Shown in pieces: positions 47,631 to 56,213 of a stretch of DNA of 64,000 nt (position 1 is the first letter of the stretch; the number at the start of each line of letters is the position of its first letter). The notes under the pieces are model-generated. The model was given only the letters and a program-made list of their open reading frames with translations. It did not search any database and was not told where the DNA came from. The DNA lies in the NCBI GenBank assembly GCA_016187945.1, contig JACPIT010000005.1, positions 186,001-250,000 on the forward strand, given 5' to 3'. Origin of the DNA: Opitutia bacterium. GTDB taxonomy: Bacteria; Verrucomicrobiota; Verrucomicrobiia; Opitutales; Opitutaceae. A program made the position numbers and the translations under genes.

Positions 47631-48584
47631 TCACGCGCTCGCGAAGGCGGCTTCGAGGCGGCGGCGGGCGTGCCAGTGGAAGAAGGGACGGCCTTTCGCG
47701 GAGATATCGGCGGGGCGCAGGGACGGCGGAGCGAGTTGCTCGCCGTCGGCGCGGCCGCGGCGGGCCTGGCCGATTTCGAGCAGGCGCGCGGTGATGTGCG
47801 CGCGGAGGTGCTTGAACTCGGGATCGTGGTTCAGCGCCTTGCGGTCGCGCGGGCGCGCGAGGTTGACGGCGATCGGCTCGGCGAGCGTCGCGCCGGGGCC
47901 GGTGGTGAGCGGGATGATGCGGTCGGCGAGGAGGAGGGCTTCGTCGACGTCGTTGGTGATGAGGACGACGGTCTTGCGGTCGCTTTCCCAGATGCGCGCG
48001 AGTTCCTGCTGGAGCGTGCCGCGCGTGAGGGCGTCGAGCGCGCCGAGCGGCTCGTCGAGGAGGAGGACGCGGGGATTCATCGCGAGACCGCGCGCGAGGG
48101 CGACGCGCTGGCGCATGCCGCCGGAGAGCTGGCGCGGCAGGCGGTCGCGCGCATGGGCGAGGTTGACCATCGCGATGTATTTCTCGACGTGCTCGCGGCG
48201 CTGTTCGGACGGCCAGACGGGGAAGCACTGGTCGACGGCGAGCGCGATGTTCTCGTAGACGGTGAGCCACGGGAGCAGCGAGTAGTTTTGAAACACGACG
48301 CCGCGATCGGAGTCGGGCTCGACGACGGTTTTGCCGGCGCAGGTGACGCTGCCGGCGTCGGGCGCGCTGAGGCCGGCGATGAGGTTGATGAGCGATGTCT
48401 TGCCCGAGCCGGAGTAACCGACGATGGCGACGAACTCGCCGCGGCGCACGGTGAGGTTGATGTCGCGGAGGACTTCGGTGCGTCCGCTGGCGGAGCGGAA
48501 GGACTTCGAGACGCCGGTGAGTTGGAGGTAGGTTTCCGGCGCGGGGTCGGCGGTGGAGATGCGTGGAGGAGGAACAGCGGACAT
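47631..48584 (-). CDS. Nitrate ABC transporter ATP-binding protein (NrtC/D-like)
   Basis: 317 residues from the ATG at 48584. Walker A GYSGSGKTS, VVFQNYSLLPWLTVYEN, signature LSGGMRQRVALARG, Walker B LLLDEPLGALDALTR and ITNDVDEALLLADRI are complete. In cyanobacteria NrtC carries an extra C-terminal nitrate-binding domain; this protein stops after a short basic tail and lacks it. With the second ATPase it could make a heterodimer for NrtB. Its family start is uncertain by about 13 residues. Confidence 0.85.
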   Translation of the reverse strand: MSAVPPPRISTADPAPETYLQLTGVSKSFRSASGRTEVLRDINLTVRRGEFVAIVGYSGSGKTSLINLIAGLSAPDAGSVTCAGKTVVEPDSDRGVVFQNYSLLPWLTVYENIALAVDQCFPVWPSEQRREHVEKYIAMVNLAHARDRLPRQLSGGMRQRVALARGLAMNPRVLLLDEPLGALDALTRGTLQQELARIWESDRKTVVLITNDVDEALLLADRIIPLTTGPGATLAEPIAVNLARPRDRKALNHDPEFKHLRAHITARLLEIGQARRGRADGEQLAPPSLRPADISAKGRPFFHWHARRRLEAAFASA

Positions 48585-48595
48585 GGGAATTTTTT

Positions 48596-48856
48596 TCAGA
48601 GGGAAATGCGGCGGGCGCGCCACGCCGTGGCCGCGGAGAGCACGGCGACGGCGAGCGTCACGGCGGGCGTTAGCAGGGTCTTGGCCAACACCGCGCGCGT
48701 GATTTCGCCGCGCAGCAGGTGGTCGCCCTGGTTGATCGCGATCTGCAGCAACGCGACGGGCACGGCGACTTTCACGGCGCCGAGCCAGACCGCCGGCTCG
48801 CGCAGCGGCGCGAACCAGCGGGTGGAGGACGTGGAAGTGGACGCGGTGGCGGGCAC
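48596..48856 (-). CDS. nrtS: NrtS-like small nitrate/nitrite membrane transporter
   Basis: 86 residues from the GTG at 48856, three bases before the porin stop. It has two membrane helices. REPAVWLGAVKVAVPVALLQ, then INQGDHLL and a second helix match the NrtS pattern (KVAL...NLINQGD..L...). NrtS proteins are small two-helix proteins reported to move nitrate and nitrite, probably as oligomers. The overlapping position in the ABC operon supports a nitrate role. Non-AUG start and no clear ribosome-binding site lower confidence in the exact N-terminus. Confidence 0.6.
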   Translation of the reverse strand: MPATASTSTSSTRWFAPLREPAVWLGAVKVAVPVALLQIAINQGDHLLRGEITRAVLAKTLLTPAVTLAVAVLSAATAWRARRISL

Positions 48857-48858
48857 GA

Positions 48859-50442
48859 TCAGAATTTCAGCACGAGTTGCGCGTAGCTGAAGCTGGCGCC
48901 GTCGGCGCGGCCGGTGGCGGCGAGGTAATCGCCGGCGTCGAAGTGGCTGTAGCCGAGGAGAATTTCGTAGGGCGGGCTCGGCGACCAGGTGAACGTGGCG
49001 TCGAACTCGCGGCCGGCGTCCTTCGGCAGCGCGCCGGTGCGCGAGGCGGCGGGGCGGACGATCGCGATGGCGTTGGCGCGATACCAAAAGTCTGTCGTGC
49101 GCGCCAAGGAGAACCAGTGGTAGTCGAGGCGGAGCACGCCTTTCTTGAGCGAGTTGTCGACGTGGATGAACGGCCGCGCGCGGAACGTGACGGCTTTGCT
49201 CTCCATGTTTTTCCAGGCGAACACGTCCATGAAGCCGTAGTGGAGGTGATTCGTGTGAAAGAGATTCAGGAAGCCCTCGTTCTTGGTGTCGCCCGGGTTT
49301 TTGTCGCCGGAGGCGTAGTTGAATTCGACGCCGACGCGCGGGACAAACGCGACGCGCTCCCACGTGTAGCCGGCCTCGGCGTGGAACGCGTAGGCGCGGT
49401 GGTCGAACCAGTCGAAGCCGCGCACGGTGGTCGCGGGCAGGCCGGGGCGCGCTTTGCCCCACTGGTAGGCGCCCTCGACGGTGTAGTCGAAGCCCTTGAG
49501 CGGCGCGATCGAGATGTTCTGCGCGCGGAAGCCGAGCGTGTAGATTTTCTCCGGCACGTCGAAGGCGCGGACGTTGCCGTTGCCGAACGCGGGCGCGGGC
49601 ACGACGTAGTTCGGGAGGTTCTCGGTCTTGCCGCGGTAGAGGAGATAGGCGTCGAGCTTCGTGTTCTTGATCGCGCCGGAATTCTGGACGTAGACGCCGA
49701 GGAAGAGGTCGTCCTTGTCGGAGCGGTCGAGCTTGTAGTCCTTCACGCGGTCAGTGGTCGTCTCGCCGGGCGTGACGACGGAGGTCGCGAGGAAATCGAA
49801 CGTCGTGCGCTGGTCAGCCCAGTTGTAGACAGCCTTCACGCCGTCGAAGACGCGCGCAGGGTTGTTCCACTCGAAACCGCCGACGAGGCGCTGGTCGCCG
49901 TAGGCGATCATCTGGCGGCCGACGCGCGCGGACCAACCGGAGTCGCGCGGATCGCCGACGTCGACGTAGAGCTGGCGCAGGTCGATGCGGTCGTCGCCCT
50001 CGGCGGCGTTGACGTAGGGGACGTTGGGGCGCTTCGAGTCGTATTCGCGCGCGTCCTGGAGCTGGCCGTAGAACGAGAGCGTGGGCGAGACGGTGTATTT
50101 CGCGCCGGCGCGGAAGCGCGTGAGGACGAAGGTGTCGTCGTTCGCGGTGTCGGTGAGCGAGTTGAAATCGAAGGTGTTCTCGCGCAGCTCGACGCGCACG
50201 CGGGCGTTGAAGTCGAGCGCGAGCTTGCCGCCGTCGAGCGTGACGGGGTCGCCGAAGATGTAAGCCTGCGCCGCGGGCGCGGCTGCGAGCAGTGCGAACG
50301 CGGCGATCTGCGCGAAAGTCGACACATGAGCCGCGCCGAACGCGGCGCGCGTGTGCGCGGCGATGTAACCTAATAGGTTACAATTCGGCGTGGACTCAGA
50401 GGAGTGGGGGGCTGGTTTGTAACCTAATAGGTTACAAATCAT
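48859..50442 (-). CDS. Outer-membrane porin, alginate-export-like, of the nitrate operon
   Basis: About 527 residues from the ATG at 50442. After a hydrophobic signal segment (FAQIAAFALLAAAPAAQA) the protein is a series of amphipathic beta-strands: FNARVRVELRENTFDFNSL, RVGRQMIAYGDQRLVGGFEW and closing strands ending YAQLVLKF, the layout of alginate-export-family porins. It probably lets nitrate cross the outer membrane. The start is uncertain: GTG 50325 begins just before the signal core, and ATG 50511 is longest. The N-terminus of the longer forms includes two CNLLGY peptides encoded by the two palindromes at 50365 and 50416. It lies between nrtB and nrtS-like genes. Confidence 0.8.
   Translation of the reverse strand: MICNLLGYKPAPHSSESTPNCNLLGYIAAHTRAAFGAAHVSTFAQIAAFALLAAAPAAQAYIFGDPVTLDGGKLALDFNARVRVELRENTFDFNSLTDTANDDTFVLTRFRAGAKYTVSPTLSFYGQLQDAREYDSKRPNVPYVNAAEGDDRIDLRQLYVDVGDPRDSGWSARVGRQMIAYGDQRLVGGFEWNNPARVFDGVKAVYNWADQRTTFDFLATSVVTPGETTTDRVKDYKLDRSDKDDLFLGVYVQNSGAIKNTKLDAYLLYRGKTENLPNYVVPAPAFGNGNVRAFDVPEKIYTLGFRAQNISIAPLKGFDYTVEGAYQWGKARPGLPATTVRGFDWFDHRAYAFHAEAGYTWERVAFVPRVGVEFNYASGDKNPGDTKNEGFLNLFHTNHLHYGFMDVFAWKNMESKAVTFRARPFIHVDNSLKKGVLRLDYHWFSLARTTDFWYRANAIAIVRPAASRTGALPKDAGREFDATFTWSPSPPYEILLGYSHFDAGDYLAATGRADGASFSYAQLVLKF
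50365..50381. promoter_or_regulatory. Palindrome, site 1 of the porin pair
   Basis: Core GTAACCTAATAGGTTAC, identical to the cobA site. Its centre is 48 bp from the alternative porin start GTG 50325, close to the 45 bp seen at cobA. Confidence 0.6.
50416..50438. promoter_or_regulatory. Palindrome, site 2 of the porin pair
   Basis: The same core (50419-50435) extended to TTT and AAA ends, with centre 54 bp from site 1. Both sites read CNLLGY in the porin frame. Confidence 0.6.
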
Positions 50443-50589
50443 GGGGGCGCTTTCGCCGACGGAGACGGCGGCGCGGGCGGCGGGGCGGGTGTGAGGAGAG
50501 GGCGTGGTCATTTGCTGGGTGTTTGGTGTCAGGCCGGGTTTCGAGGGAGCGAACCGGAGCGCGGCAGCAGAAGGGGAATGGGAAAACGG

Positions 50590-51378
50590 TCAGGTCGCGG
50601 CGCGGAGTTTGGCCTCCGCGAGGCTCATCAGGCGGTCGAGGACGAAGCCGATGAGGCCGATCGCGATCACGCACATGACGATGTGGCGGTAATTGAGGGC
50701 GTTGTATTCCTGCCAGAGGAAGCCGCCGAGGCCGGGCGCGCCGGTGAGCATCTCGACGGCGACGATCACGAGCCACGCGATGCCGAGCGAGAGGCGGAAG
50801 CCGGTGAACATGTAAGGCAGCGCGGAGGGCACGATGATCTTCTGGAGCATCTGGAGCCACGAGAGCTTCAGGACTTTGCCGACGTTGAGATAATCCTGCG
50901 GCACGGAGCGGACGCCTTGCGCGGTGTTGAGCACCGTCGGCCACATCGAGCAGAACGCGATGGTGAACAGGCCGGCGCCGTCGAGGCCCTTGAAGATGCC
51001 GAGGCCGATCGGGAACCATGCGAGCGGCGAGATCGGGCGCACGATCTGGATGATCGGGTCGAACGCTTTCGTGAAGAGCGTCGAGAGACCGAGGATCAGG
51101 CCGAGCGGCACGCCGAGGAGCAGGCCGAGCGAGTAGCCCTTCGCGACGAGGTAGAGCGATTTCCACGTGAAGCGGAGGATGCCCTGGTCCTGTTCGCCGC
51201 GATAGGCGAGCGGGTCGGTGATGTAGCTTTTCGAGTCGTGCCAGGTCTCGGTGGGACCGGGGAAGTAGTTGCTGTCGTCCTTGCTCTTGTCGTTCGCCGA
51301 GTAGAGATGCCAGGCGACGAGGAAGAGCCCGATCATCACGAGCGGGAGGATGAGCCAGTCGAGTTTGAAGGCTTTCAT
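50590..51378 (-). CDS. nrtB: Nitrate ABC transporter permease
   Basis: 262 residues from the ATG at 51378. An N-terminal membrane helix, a periplasmic loop, then the binding-protein-dependent permease core (SLYLVAKGYSLGLLLGVPLGLI, FWPTVLNTAQGV-type EAA loop SMWPTVLNTAQGVRSVPQDYL, VVAVEMLTGAPGLGGFLW). The layout is that of NrtB/SsuC/TauC. It would form the membrane channel with the NrtA binding protein upstream and the two ATPases downstream. No repeats lie inside it. Confidence 0.9.
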   Translation of the reverse strand: MKAFKLDWLILPLVMIGLFLVAWHLYSANDKSKDDSNYFPGPTETWHDSKSYITDPLAYRGEQDQGILRFTWKSLYLVAKGYSLGLLLGVPLGLILGLSTLFTKAFDPIIQIVRPISPLAWFPIGLGIFKGLDGAGLFTIAFCSMWPTVLNTAQGVRSVPQDYLNVGKVLKLSWLQMLQKIIVPSALPYMFTGFRLSLGIAWLVIVAVEMLTGAPGLGGFLWQEYNALNYRHIVMCVIAIGLIGFVLDRLMSLAEAKLRAAT

Positions 51379-51562
51379 GAGGAGAGCGGAGGGTGTCAGA
51401 GGGATCGCCACGGCCCGCGGCGCGGGCCTCGCGATGACGAGGCTGGGCGAAATCCGTTTCCGTTGCGCGGAAGCGGCCCGGCCACGAGGGCCGGCACTAC
51501 AGGTTGGGAGCGAGCGGAGGCGAAGATCGTCATCGGGCGGGATGTGCGCGGGCGCGGCGTTT

Positions 51563-51581
51563 CGCCGGTCGGAGACCGGCG
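51563..51581 (+). repeat. REP-like inverted repeat (CGCCGGTC-GGA-GACCGGCG)
   Basis: A single 8-bp-arm copy of the element at 10353, in the 228-bp gap between nrtB and nrtA. The rest of that gap is GC-rich with no gene seen. Confidence 0.75.
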
Positions 51582-51606
51582 CTACCTATGTGCGACGCGC
51601 GAGGGT

Positions 51607-52926
51607 TCAGCCTTTCAGCGCGTGGACGGCGAAGCTCTTCGCGTAGGCTTCGAGATCGCCGCTCGGGTCGAAGGTCGTGCCGTCGAAAAGTTTTTCGGGC
51701 GAGTTGTCGAAGCCGCGACCGGTGACGCCGAGTTCGGCCATCGCTTCGCTGTAGAGGTCGTGGCGGCAGACTTTGTCGATGACCGAGTAGTCGGGCGCGC
51801 CGGTCACCATGCCCCAGCGGCGGAACTGCGTAAGCCACCACTTGCCGTATTTCGGCTGCGGGAAATTGCAGTTCCGCTTGCTGAAGTGCATATAGAACTC
51901 GTCCTGCTTCTTGCGGCCGTCGCCGTAATCGTAGTCGCCGAGCATGCGGCCGAGGATGATTTCCTTCGGGCAGTTGATGTAGGCGGGCTGCGAGACGATG
52001 TCGGACATCTCGGAGCGGTTGTCCAAGTTGTCCATCCACTCGGAGGCTTCGTGCACGGCCTTGAGGATGGCTTTGACGGTCTTCGGATTTTTCGTCGCGA
52101 ACTCCTCGGTGAAGGCGAGCACCTTTTCCGGGTGATCCTTCCACATGTCCTGCGTGGTGATCGCGGTGTAGCCGATGCCGTCGTCGATGGCGCGGGCGTT
52201 CCACGGCTCGCCGACGCAGAAGCCGTCCATCTTGCCGACGCGCATGTTCGAAACCATCTGCGGCGGCGGGATCGTGACGAGATTCACGTCGGCGCCGGCG
52301 CCGGCGGCGTCGCCCGGGTGAATGCCGCCGCTGGCGAGCCAGTAACGCATCCACATCGCGTGCGTGCCCGGCGGGAAAGTCATGGCGAACGTCAGCGGCT
52401 TGCCGGCTTTCTTCGCTTCGTCGACGAACGGCTTCATCGCGCTCGCGTCGGCAGCCACTTTGCCGCGGAAGGATTTTTTCAACGAGATCGCCTGGCCGTT
52501 GCGGTTGAGCATCCAGGCATAAACCATCGGCTTCTTGGGCGAACCGAGCAGGCCCATCGTCGAGGCGTAGGGCATGCCGATGAGCATGTGCGTGGCCTGG
52601 TTGTCGCCGGTGGAGAGGCGGTCGCGAATGACGGCCCAGCTCGCTTCCTTCGAGATCTTCGAGCGGATGCCGTATTTTTTGAAGAAGCCTTTTTCGTGCG
52701 CGACGACGATCGGCGAGCAGTCGGTGAGCGCGATGATGCCGAACTTCACGTCGGGCGTCTCGGGCGCGTCGGAAGCGGAAGCCGCGGTGGCGGCCCAGGA
52801 TTTGTTGCCGAGGGCGGCGAACAAGGCGGCGCTGCCGGTGAGCAGCGCGCCGCGTTTCAGGAATTCGCGGCGATCAAGCGTGCCGGGGACGGCGGAGGAG
52901 CGATGGGGAGGCGTGGACGGGTTCAT
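51607..52926 (-). CDS. nrtA: Tat-exported nitrate-binding protein of the ABC transporter
   Basis: 439 residues from the ATG at 52926. A twin-arginine signal (DRREFLKRGALLTGSAALFA) precedes the NrtA/CmpA-type binding fold: VKFGIIALTDCSPIVVAHEKGFF, IGMPYASTMGLLGSPKKPM, MRVGKMDGFCVGEPWNARA and NFPQPKYGKWWLTQFRRWGM. The last two are strong NrtA/CmpA signatures. It binds nitrate in the periplasm for NrtB. It overlaps the end of the NasS-like gene by 53 bases. The open frame before this ATG is antisense-like and not used. Confidence 0.92.
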   Translation of the reverse strand: MNPSTPPHRSSAVPGTLDRREFLKRGALLTGSAALFAALGNKSWAATAASASDAPETPDVKFGIIALTDCSPIVVAHEKGFFKKYGIRSKISKEASWAVIRDRLSTGDNQATHMLIGMPYASTMGLLGSPKKPMVYAWMLNRNGQAISLKKSFRGKVAADASAMKPFVDEAKKAGKPLTFAMTFPPGTHAMWMRYWLASGGIHPGDAAGAGADVNLVTIPPPQMVSNMRVGKMDGFCVGEPWNARAIDDGIGYTAITTQDMWKDHPEKVLAFTEEFATKNPKTVKAILKAVHEASEWMDNLDNRSEMSDIVSQPAYINCPKEIILGRMLGDYDYGDGRKKQDEFYMHFSKRNCNFPQPKYGKWWLTQFRRWGMVTGAPDYSVIDKVCRHDLYSEAMAELGVTGRGFDNSPEKLFDGTTFDPSGDLEAYAKSFAVHALKG

Positions 52927-53965
52927 GCGTGGGTGTGCTGAGGGCTTGGTGATGGAGGTCTTCGCGGAAAATTTGTGCAGGCAGCGCGGCGCCCGCCGCG
53001 CCGGCGGGCAGAAGGCCGGCGGCGCCGAGCTCGGATTGGAGCGCTTGCGCGCGGGCGAGCGTCGGGGCGTTCGCGCCGTGCGCGAACACGAGGAAATCCG
53101 CCGCGGCCTCGAGGCGGCCCTGGCCGGCATCGAACTGGCCGGTGAGCGCGGGAAGGAGCGCGGCGAGCGGGACGTTGAGCGCGTCGCGACGGCTGAGCAG
53201 ATCGGCGAGCGCAGTGCGGTTGGCGGGCTCGTCGCACCACGCGCAGGCTTCGTGCAATGCGGCGATGAGGCGCGCGTGTTCGTCGGCGCGCTCGGCGGCG
53301 AAGCTGTCGCGCACCATCAGCACTTTCTCGACGTGGCCGGGCGAGAGCGCGGAGCTCCACGTCGGGCACCAACCGGCGCCGGCCTGCACGGCGAGCGTGT
53401 TCCACGGTTCGCCCGCGCAGTAGCCGTCGAGCGTGCCGGCGACGAGATTGCTGAACGTCTGCGCCGGCGGCACGATGACGATGCGCACATCGCGCTGCGG
53501 GTCGACGCCGGCGGCGCGCAACCATTGCAGCAACTGGAGGTGATGTGCCGAGTGGCGGAAGACGACGCCGAGCGTGAGTTTCTGTTCGCCGCGGCGGCGC
53601 TGCGCTTCGAGGCGGAAATCCGTCGGGGTGCGCACGCCCGCATCCCACAGGCGGCGCGAGAGCGTGAGCGCGTTGCCGTGGAGATTCAGCACGAGGCCGG
53701 TGAGCACGTCGGCGCGCGGGCAATCGACGCCGAGGCGCGTCGACCACAACATCGGCGCCGGCGCCGGCGCGGCGTCGAGTTCGCCGTGGATGATTTTGTC
53801 GCGGATGGTGGCCCAGCCGATTTCGCGCGTGAGCTCCACGCGCAAGCCGTGGCGAGAGAACAACTCCCGCTCGCGGGCGACGAGCAGCGGCGCGGCGTCC
53901 GTGAGCGCGAGAAACCCCAGCCGGAGGGCGGCGGACGGACGCGGGACACGGAGAAAGGCGTTCAT
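52874..53965 (-). CDS. Cytoplasmic NrtA/NasS-like nitrate-binding protein
   Basis: 363 residues with the NrtA fold (LRLGFLALTDAAPLLVARERELFSRHG, GTLDGYCAGEPWNTLAVQAG) but no signal peptide; it starts MNAFLRVPRPSAALRL. Proteins of this type without a signal act as nitrate sensors (NasS) that hold an antiterminator (NasT) in several proteobacteria. No NasT gene is nearby, so its partner, if any, is elsewhere or different. It is the first gene of the minus-strand operon and lies 95 bp from the divergent lysR, with a candidate operator between. It also could be the missing binding domain of NrtC made as a separate protein. Confidence 0.8.
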   Translation of the reverse strand: MNAFLRVPRPSAALRLGFLALTDAAPLLVARERELFSRHGLRVELTREIGWATIRDKIIHGELDAAPAPAPMLWSTRLGVDCPRADVLTGLVLNLHGNALTLSRRLWDAGVRTPTDFRLEAQRRRGEQKLTLGVVFRHSAHHLQLLQWLRAAGVDPQRDVRIVIVPPAQTFSNLVAGTLDGYCAGEPWNTLAVQAGAGWCPTWSSALSPGHVEKVLMVRDSFAAERADEHARLIAALHEACAWCDEPANRTALADLLSRRDALNVPLAALLPALTGQFDAGQGRLEAAADFLVFAHGANAPTLARAQALQSELGAAGLLPAGAAGAALPAQIFREDLHHQALSTPTHEPVHASPSLLRRPRHA

Positions 53966-54043
53966 GACGTATTAACTGAGCGGGGGCCGTGCCATGCCGC
54001 GAAGTTGGCCCGTTGATTGCTTAGGAAAGAATTAATCCGGCGC

Positions 54044-54058
54044 ATGAGCGCCGTTCAT
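54044..54058. promoter_or_regulatory. Candidate operator in front of lysR
   Basis: ATGAGCGCCGTTCAT, an ATGA-N7-TCAT dyad two bases before the lysR ATG and 79 bp from the divergent NasS-like start. The position suits autoregulation plus control of the nitrate operon. Confidence 0.5.
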
Positions 54059-54060
54059 CC

Positions 54061-54993
54061 ATGCACAAGCCGCTCGACAGTCGTCAGCTCGCAGCCTTCG
54101 CCGCCGTGGCGCGGAGGCTGAGCTTCACGCAGGCGGCGAAAGATCTCTTTCTCACACAAAGCGCTGTCAGCCACGCGCTGAAGGCGCTCGAGGACGACGT
54201 CGGCGCGCGCCTCATCGAGCGCAGCGGCCGTCAGCCGCAACTCACGCCCGCCGGGGAAAAACTGCTGCGGCGCACCGAAGCGATCATGCGCGAGATGACG
54301 GCGGCTCGCGCGGAGCTCGACGAAAGCTCCGAGTGGGGCCAGGCGCGGCTGCGCGTCGGCGCGAGCACGACGGCGTGCCAGTATATACTACCGACGGTGC
54401 TGCGCGAATTCCGCGAGAGTTTCCCAAATTGCGAAATCGTCGTGCAACCCGGCGACCACGGCCGTCAGGTCGAGTTGCTCAACTCCGGCCAGGTCGATCT
54501 CGCGCTGCTGCTCGCGCCGGGCGCGGGACGCGACACGGAGTTCGTGCCGCTGTTCGAGGACGAGCTGTGTTTCCTCGTGCACCCGCGTCACCCGTGGGTG
54601 AGCGCCGGCGTCGTCGATCGCGAGAATCTCGGCCGCGAGACGTTCGTGCTCTACAACCGCACGAGCCACACGTTTCAGCTCGTGAGCGAGTATTTCCAAC
54701 GCGAACGCGTGCCGCTGGCGCACGTGATCGAGCTCGGGAGCATGGAGGCGATCAAGGAGCTGGTGAAAATCGGCCTCGGCGTCGCCGTGCTCGCGCCGTG
54801 GATCGCGCAATCGGAGCTGACGAGCGGCGCGCTCGTCGCGCTCCCGCTCGGCAAACGCAAGCTCACGCGCACGTGGGGCGTCGCGTATGCGAGCGACCGC
54901 ACGCTCTCGCTCGCGGAGCAGACGTTCATCGGACTTTGCCGCTCGCTGACGCAGGATTCGGATTTCGCGCAACGCGCGACCGGGACCGGGTGA
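54061..54993 (+). CDS. LysR-family transcriptional regulator, likely of nitrate assimilation
   Basis: 310 residues. The winged-helix DNA-binding region is at 5-65 (LAAFAAVARRLSFTQAAKDL, TQSAVSHALKALE), followed by a linker helix and a periplasmic-binding-type effector domain (LRVGASTTACQYILPTVLREF, LGVAVLAPWIA). It is divergent from the nitrate operon, a usual arrangement for LysR regulators of the adjacent genes. Relatives in this setting include NtcB, Nac and CysB/Cbl types; the sequence does not decide which. Its own promoter carries the ATGA-N7-TCAT site. Confidence 0.9.
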   Translation: MHKPLDSRQLAAFAAVARRLSFTQAAKDLFLTQSAVSHALKALEDDVGARLIERSGRQPQLTPAGEKLLRRTEAIMREMTAARAELDESSEWGQARLRVGASTTACQYILPTVLREFRESFPNCEIVVQPGDHGRQVELLNSGQVDLALLLAPGAGRDTEFVPLFEDELCFLVHPRHPWVSAGVVDRENLGRETFVLYNRTSHTFQLVSEYFQRERVPLAHVIELGSMEAIKELVKIGLGVAVLAPWIAQSELTSGALVALPLGKRKLTRTWGVAYASDRTLSLAEQTFIGLCRSLTQDSDFAQRATGTG

Positions 54994-55051
54994 GCGGCGA
55001 ACGGCAGGGAAGTTCGCGCGTCGCGCCACGCGCTATGCGCTACGCGAAAAC

Positions 55052-55127
55052 TGTAGGAGCGGCTTTACGCCGCGATTCGGACGCGGCGTGCGCACCGCAG
55101 CAATCGCGGCGTAAAGCCGCTCCTACA
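55052..55127 (+). repeat. REP-like inverted repeat pair (GTAGGAGCGG family)
   Basis: A full pair as at 14152. A 22-nt inverted repeat beginning GTAGCGCAGG follows at 55150-55171, identical to one inside the gene at 33013. Confidence 0.85.
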
Positions 55128-55211
55128 ATTCACGCTGCGGCAGTTCGGAGTAGCGCAGGCGTCCCGCCTGCTTCGCCGTCTGCCGCTGGCTGGAAGCCGG
55201 CGCTGCTCGGC

Positions 55212-55248
55212 AAAAACAAAGCCGCGGCGCCTTGCGGCCGCCGCGGCT
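55212..55248 (-). terminator. Rho-independent terminator of the outer-membrane barrel gene
   Basis: On the minus strand, AGCCGCGGCG and CGCCGCGGCT form a 10-bp stem with a 9-nt loop, followed by TTTGTTTTTG. It lies 29 bp after the stop at 55277. Confidence 0.75.
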
Positions 55249-55276
55249 GACTGCACACACTTTTATTGACCCAAAC

Positions 55277-55924
55277 TCAGAAGCGGATGTTCGCGCCGAC
55301 GCTGTAGGTCATGTTCTTGTCGTCGTCGCGCTCGACGCCGGCTTGCAGGCCGACGCGGCTCGAGAGCCAGTAATTGGCCTTCACGCCGTAATTCCACGAG
55401 TCGTTGTCGGAACCGCGCGTGATGTCCTCGTAGCGGACGTAGGGCGTGACGGTGACGCTCGAGACGACTTCGAACTCGGCGCCGACGCCCGCGCCCCACG
55501 CGAACGAATCCTCGCTCACGCCGGCGGCCTTTTGCCAGACCCAGCCGATGCCGGCCTCGACGTAGGGCTTGATGCCGCCCGCGGTCAGGAACGCGCGCGC
55601 GCCGGCCATGAGGTCGTGCTGCGTGAGGCGCGTGCCCGCGAACTTGCTCGAACGCGCGTAGCCGTATTCGAGGATGCCGTCGAGGCCTTCGCGCAGGCTC
55701 TGGTTGGCCGCGAGCGAATAGCGCGAGGCGTGAATGCTGGTCGCATCGAAGTCGACGTAGCTGTAGCCGAGCGTCGTGTAACTCTGGCCGAGCAGGCCGG
55801 TGGGTTTGGCGTCCGCCGGATTCGGCACGGCGACATTCGCGCTCTGCGCGAACGACGCGGAAGCGAGGCCGAGCGAAACCGCCGCGGCCAGGACGAAAGT
55901 TTTGAAGGAAGGAACGTTTTTCAT
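55277..55924 (-). CDS. Outer-membrane beta-barrel protein
   Basis: 215 residues from the ATG at 55924. A signal peptide (about 1-27, ending ASFAQ) is followed by alternating strands with aromatic girdles (TTLGYSYVDFDAT, LDGILEYGYARSS, GGIKPYVEAGIGWVW, FEVVSSVTVTPYVRYED) and a C-terminal strand ending in Phe (YSVGANIRF), the mark for barrel assembly. It is probably an 8-strand barrel of OmpA/OprG type. The function is unknown. Its own terminator follows. Confidence 0.85.
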   Translation of the reverse strand: MKNVPSFKTFVLAAAVSLGLASASFAQSANVAVPNPADAKPTGLLGQSYTTLGYSYVDFDATSIHASRYSLAANQSLREGLDGILEYGYARSSKFAGTRLTQHDLMAGARAFLTAGGIKPYVEAGIGWVWQKAAGVSEDSFAWGAGVGAEFEVVSSVTVTPYVRYEDITRGSDNDSWNYGVKANYWLSSRVGLQAGVERDDDKNMTYSVGANIRF

Positions 55925-56213
55925 GGTTTGGTTTTTTGCTTGGTCGTGCCTCGCAACGGAGCCGCGCGGTGAAGCGCGGCATGTTGCGGTGCACGCGGAT
56001 GAAAACACGCCGCCGCGGGCGAAGTTCCGGCGGAAAATTTTCCCGGTGCGCGGAACACCGTCGCGACGCGCTTGTCGGGCCGACGGGTTTTTCCCACGCG
56101 TGGGACGTTCCGCGCGCGACGCGCGAAATTTCGCCGGAAAATTCTGCGCGCGCGTCGCGTCACTTGCGCTCGCGAGCAACGCGAGTAGCCTGCCGCTCCA
56201 CCCCACTCCACCT

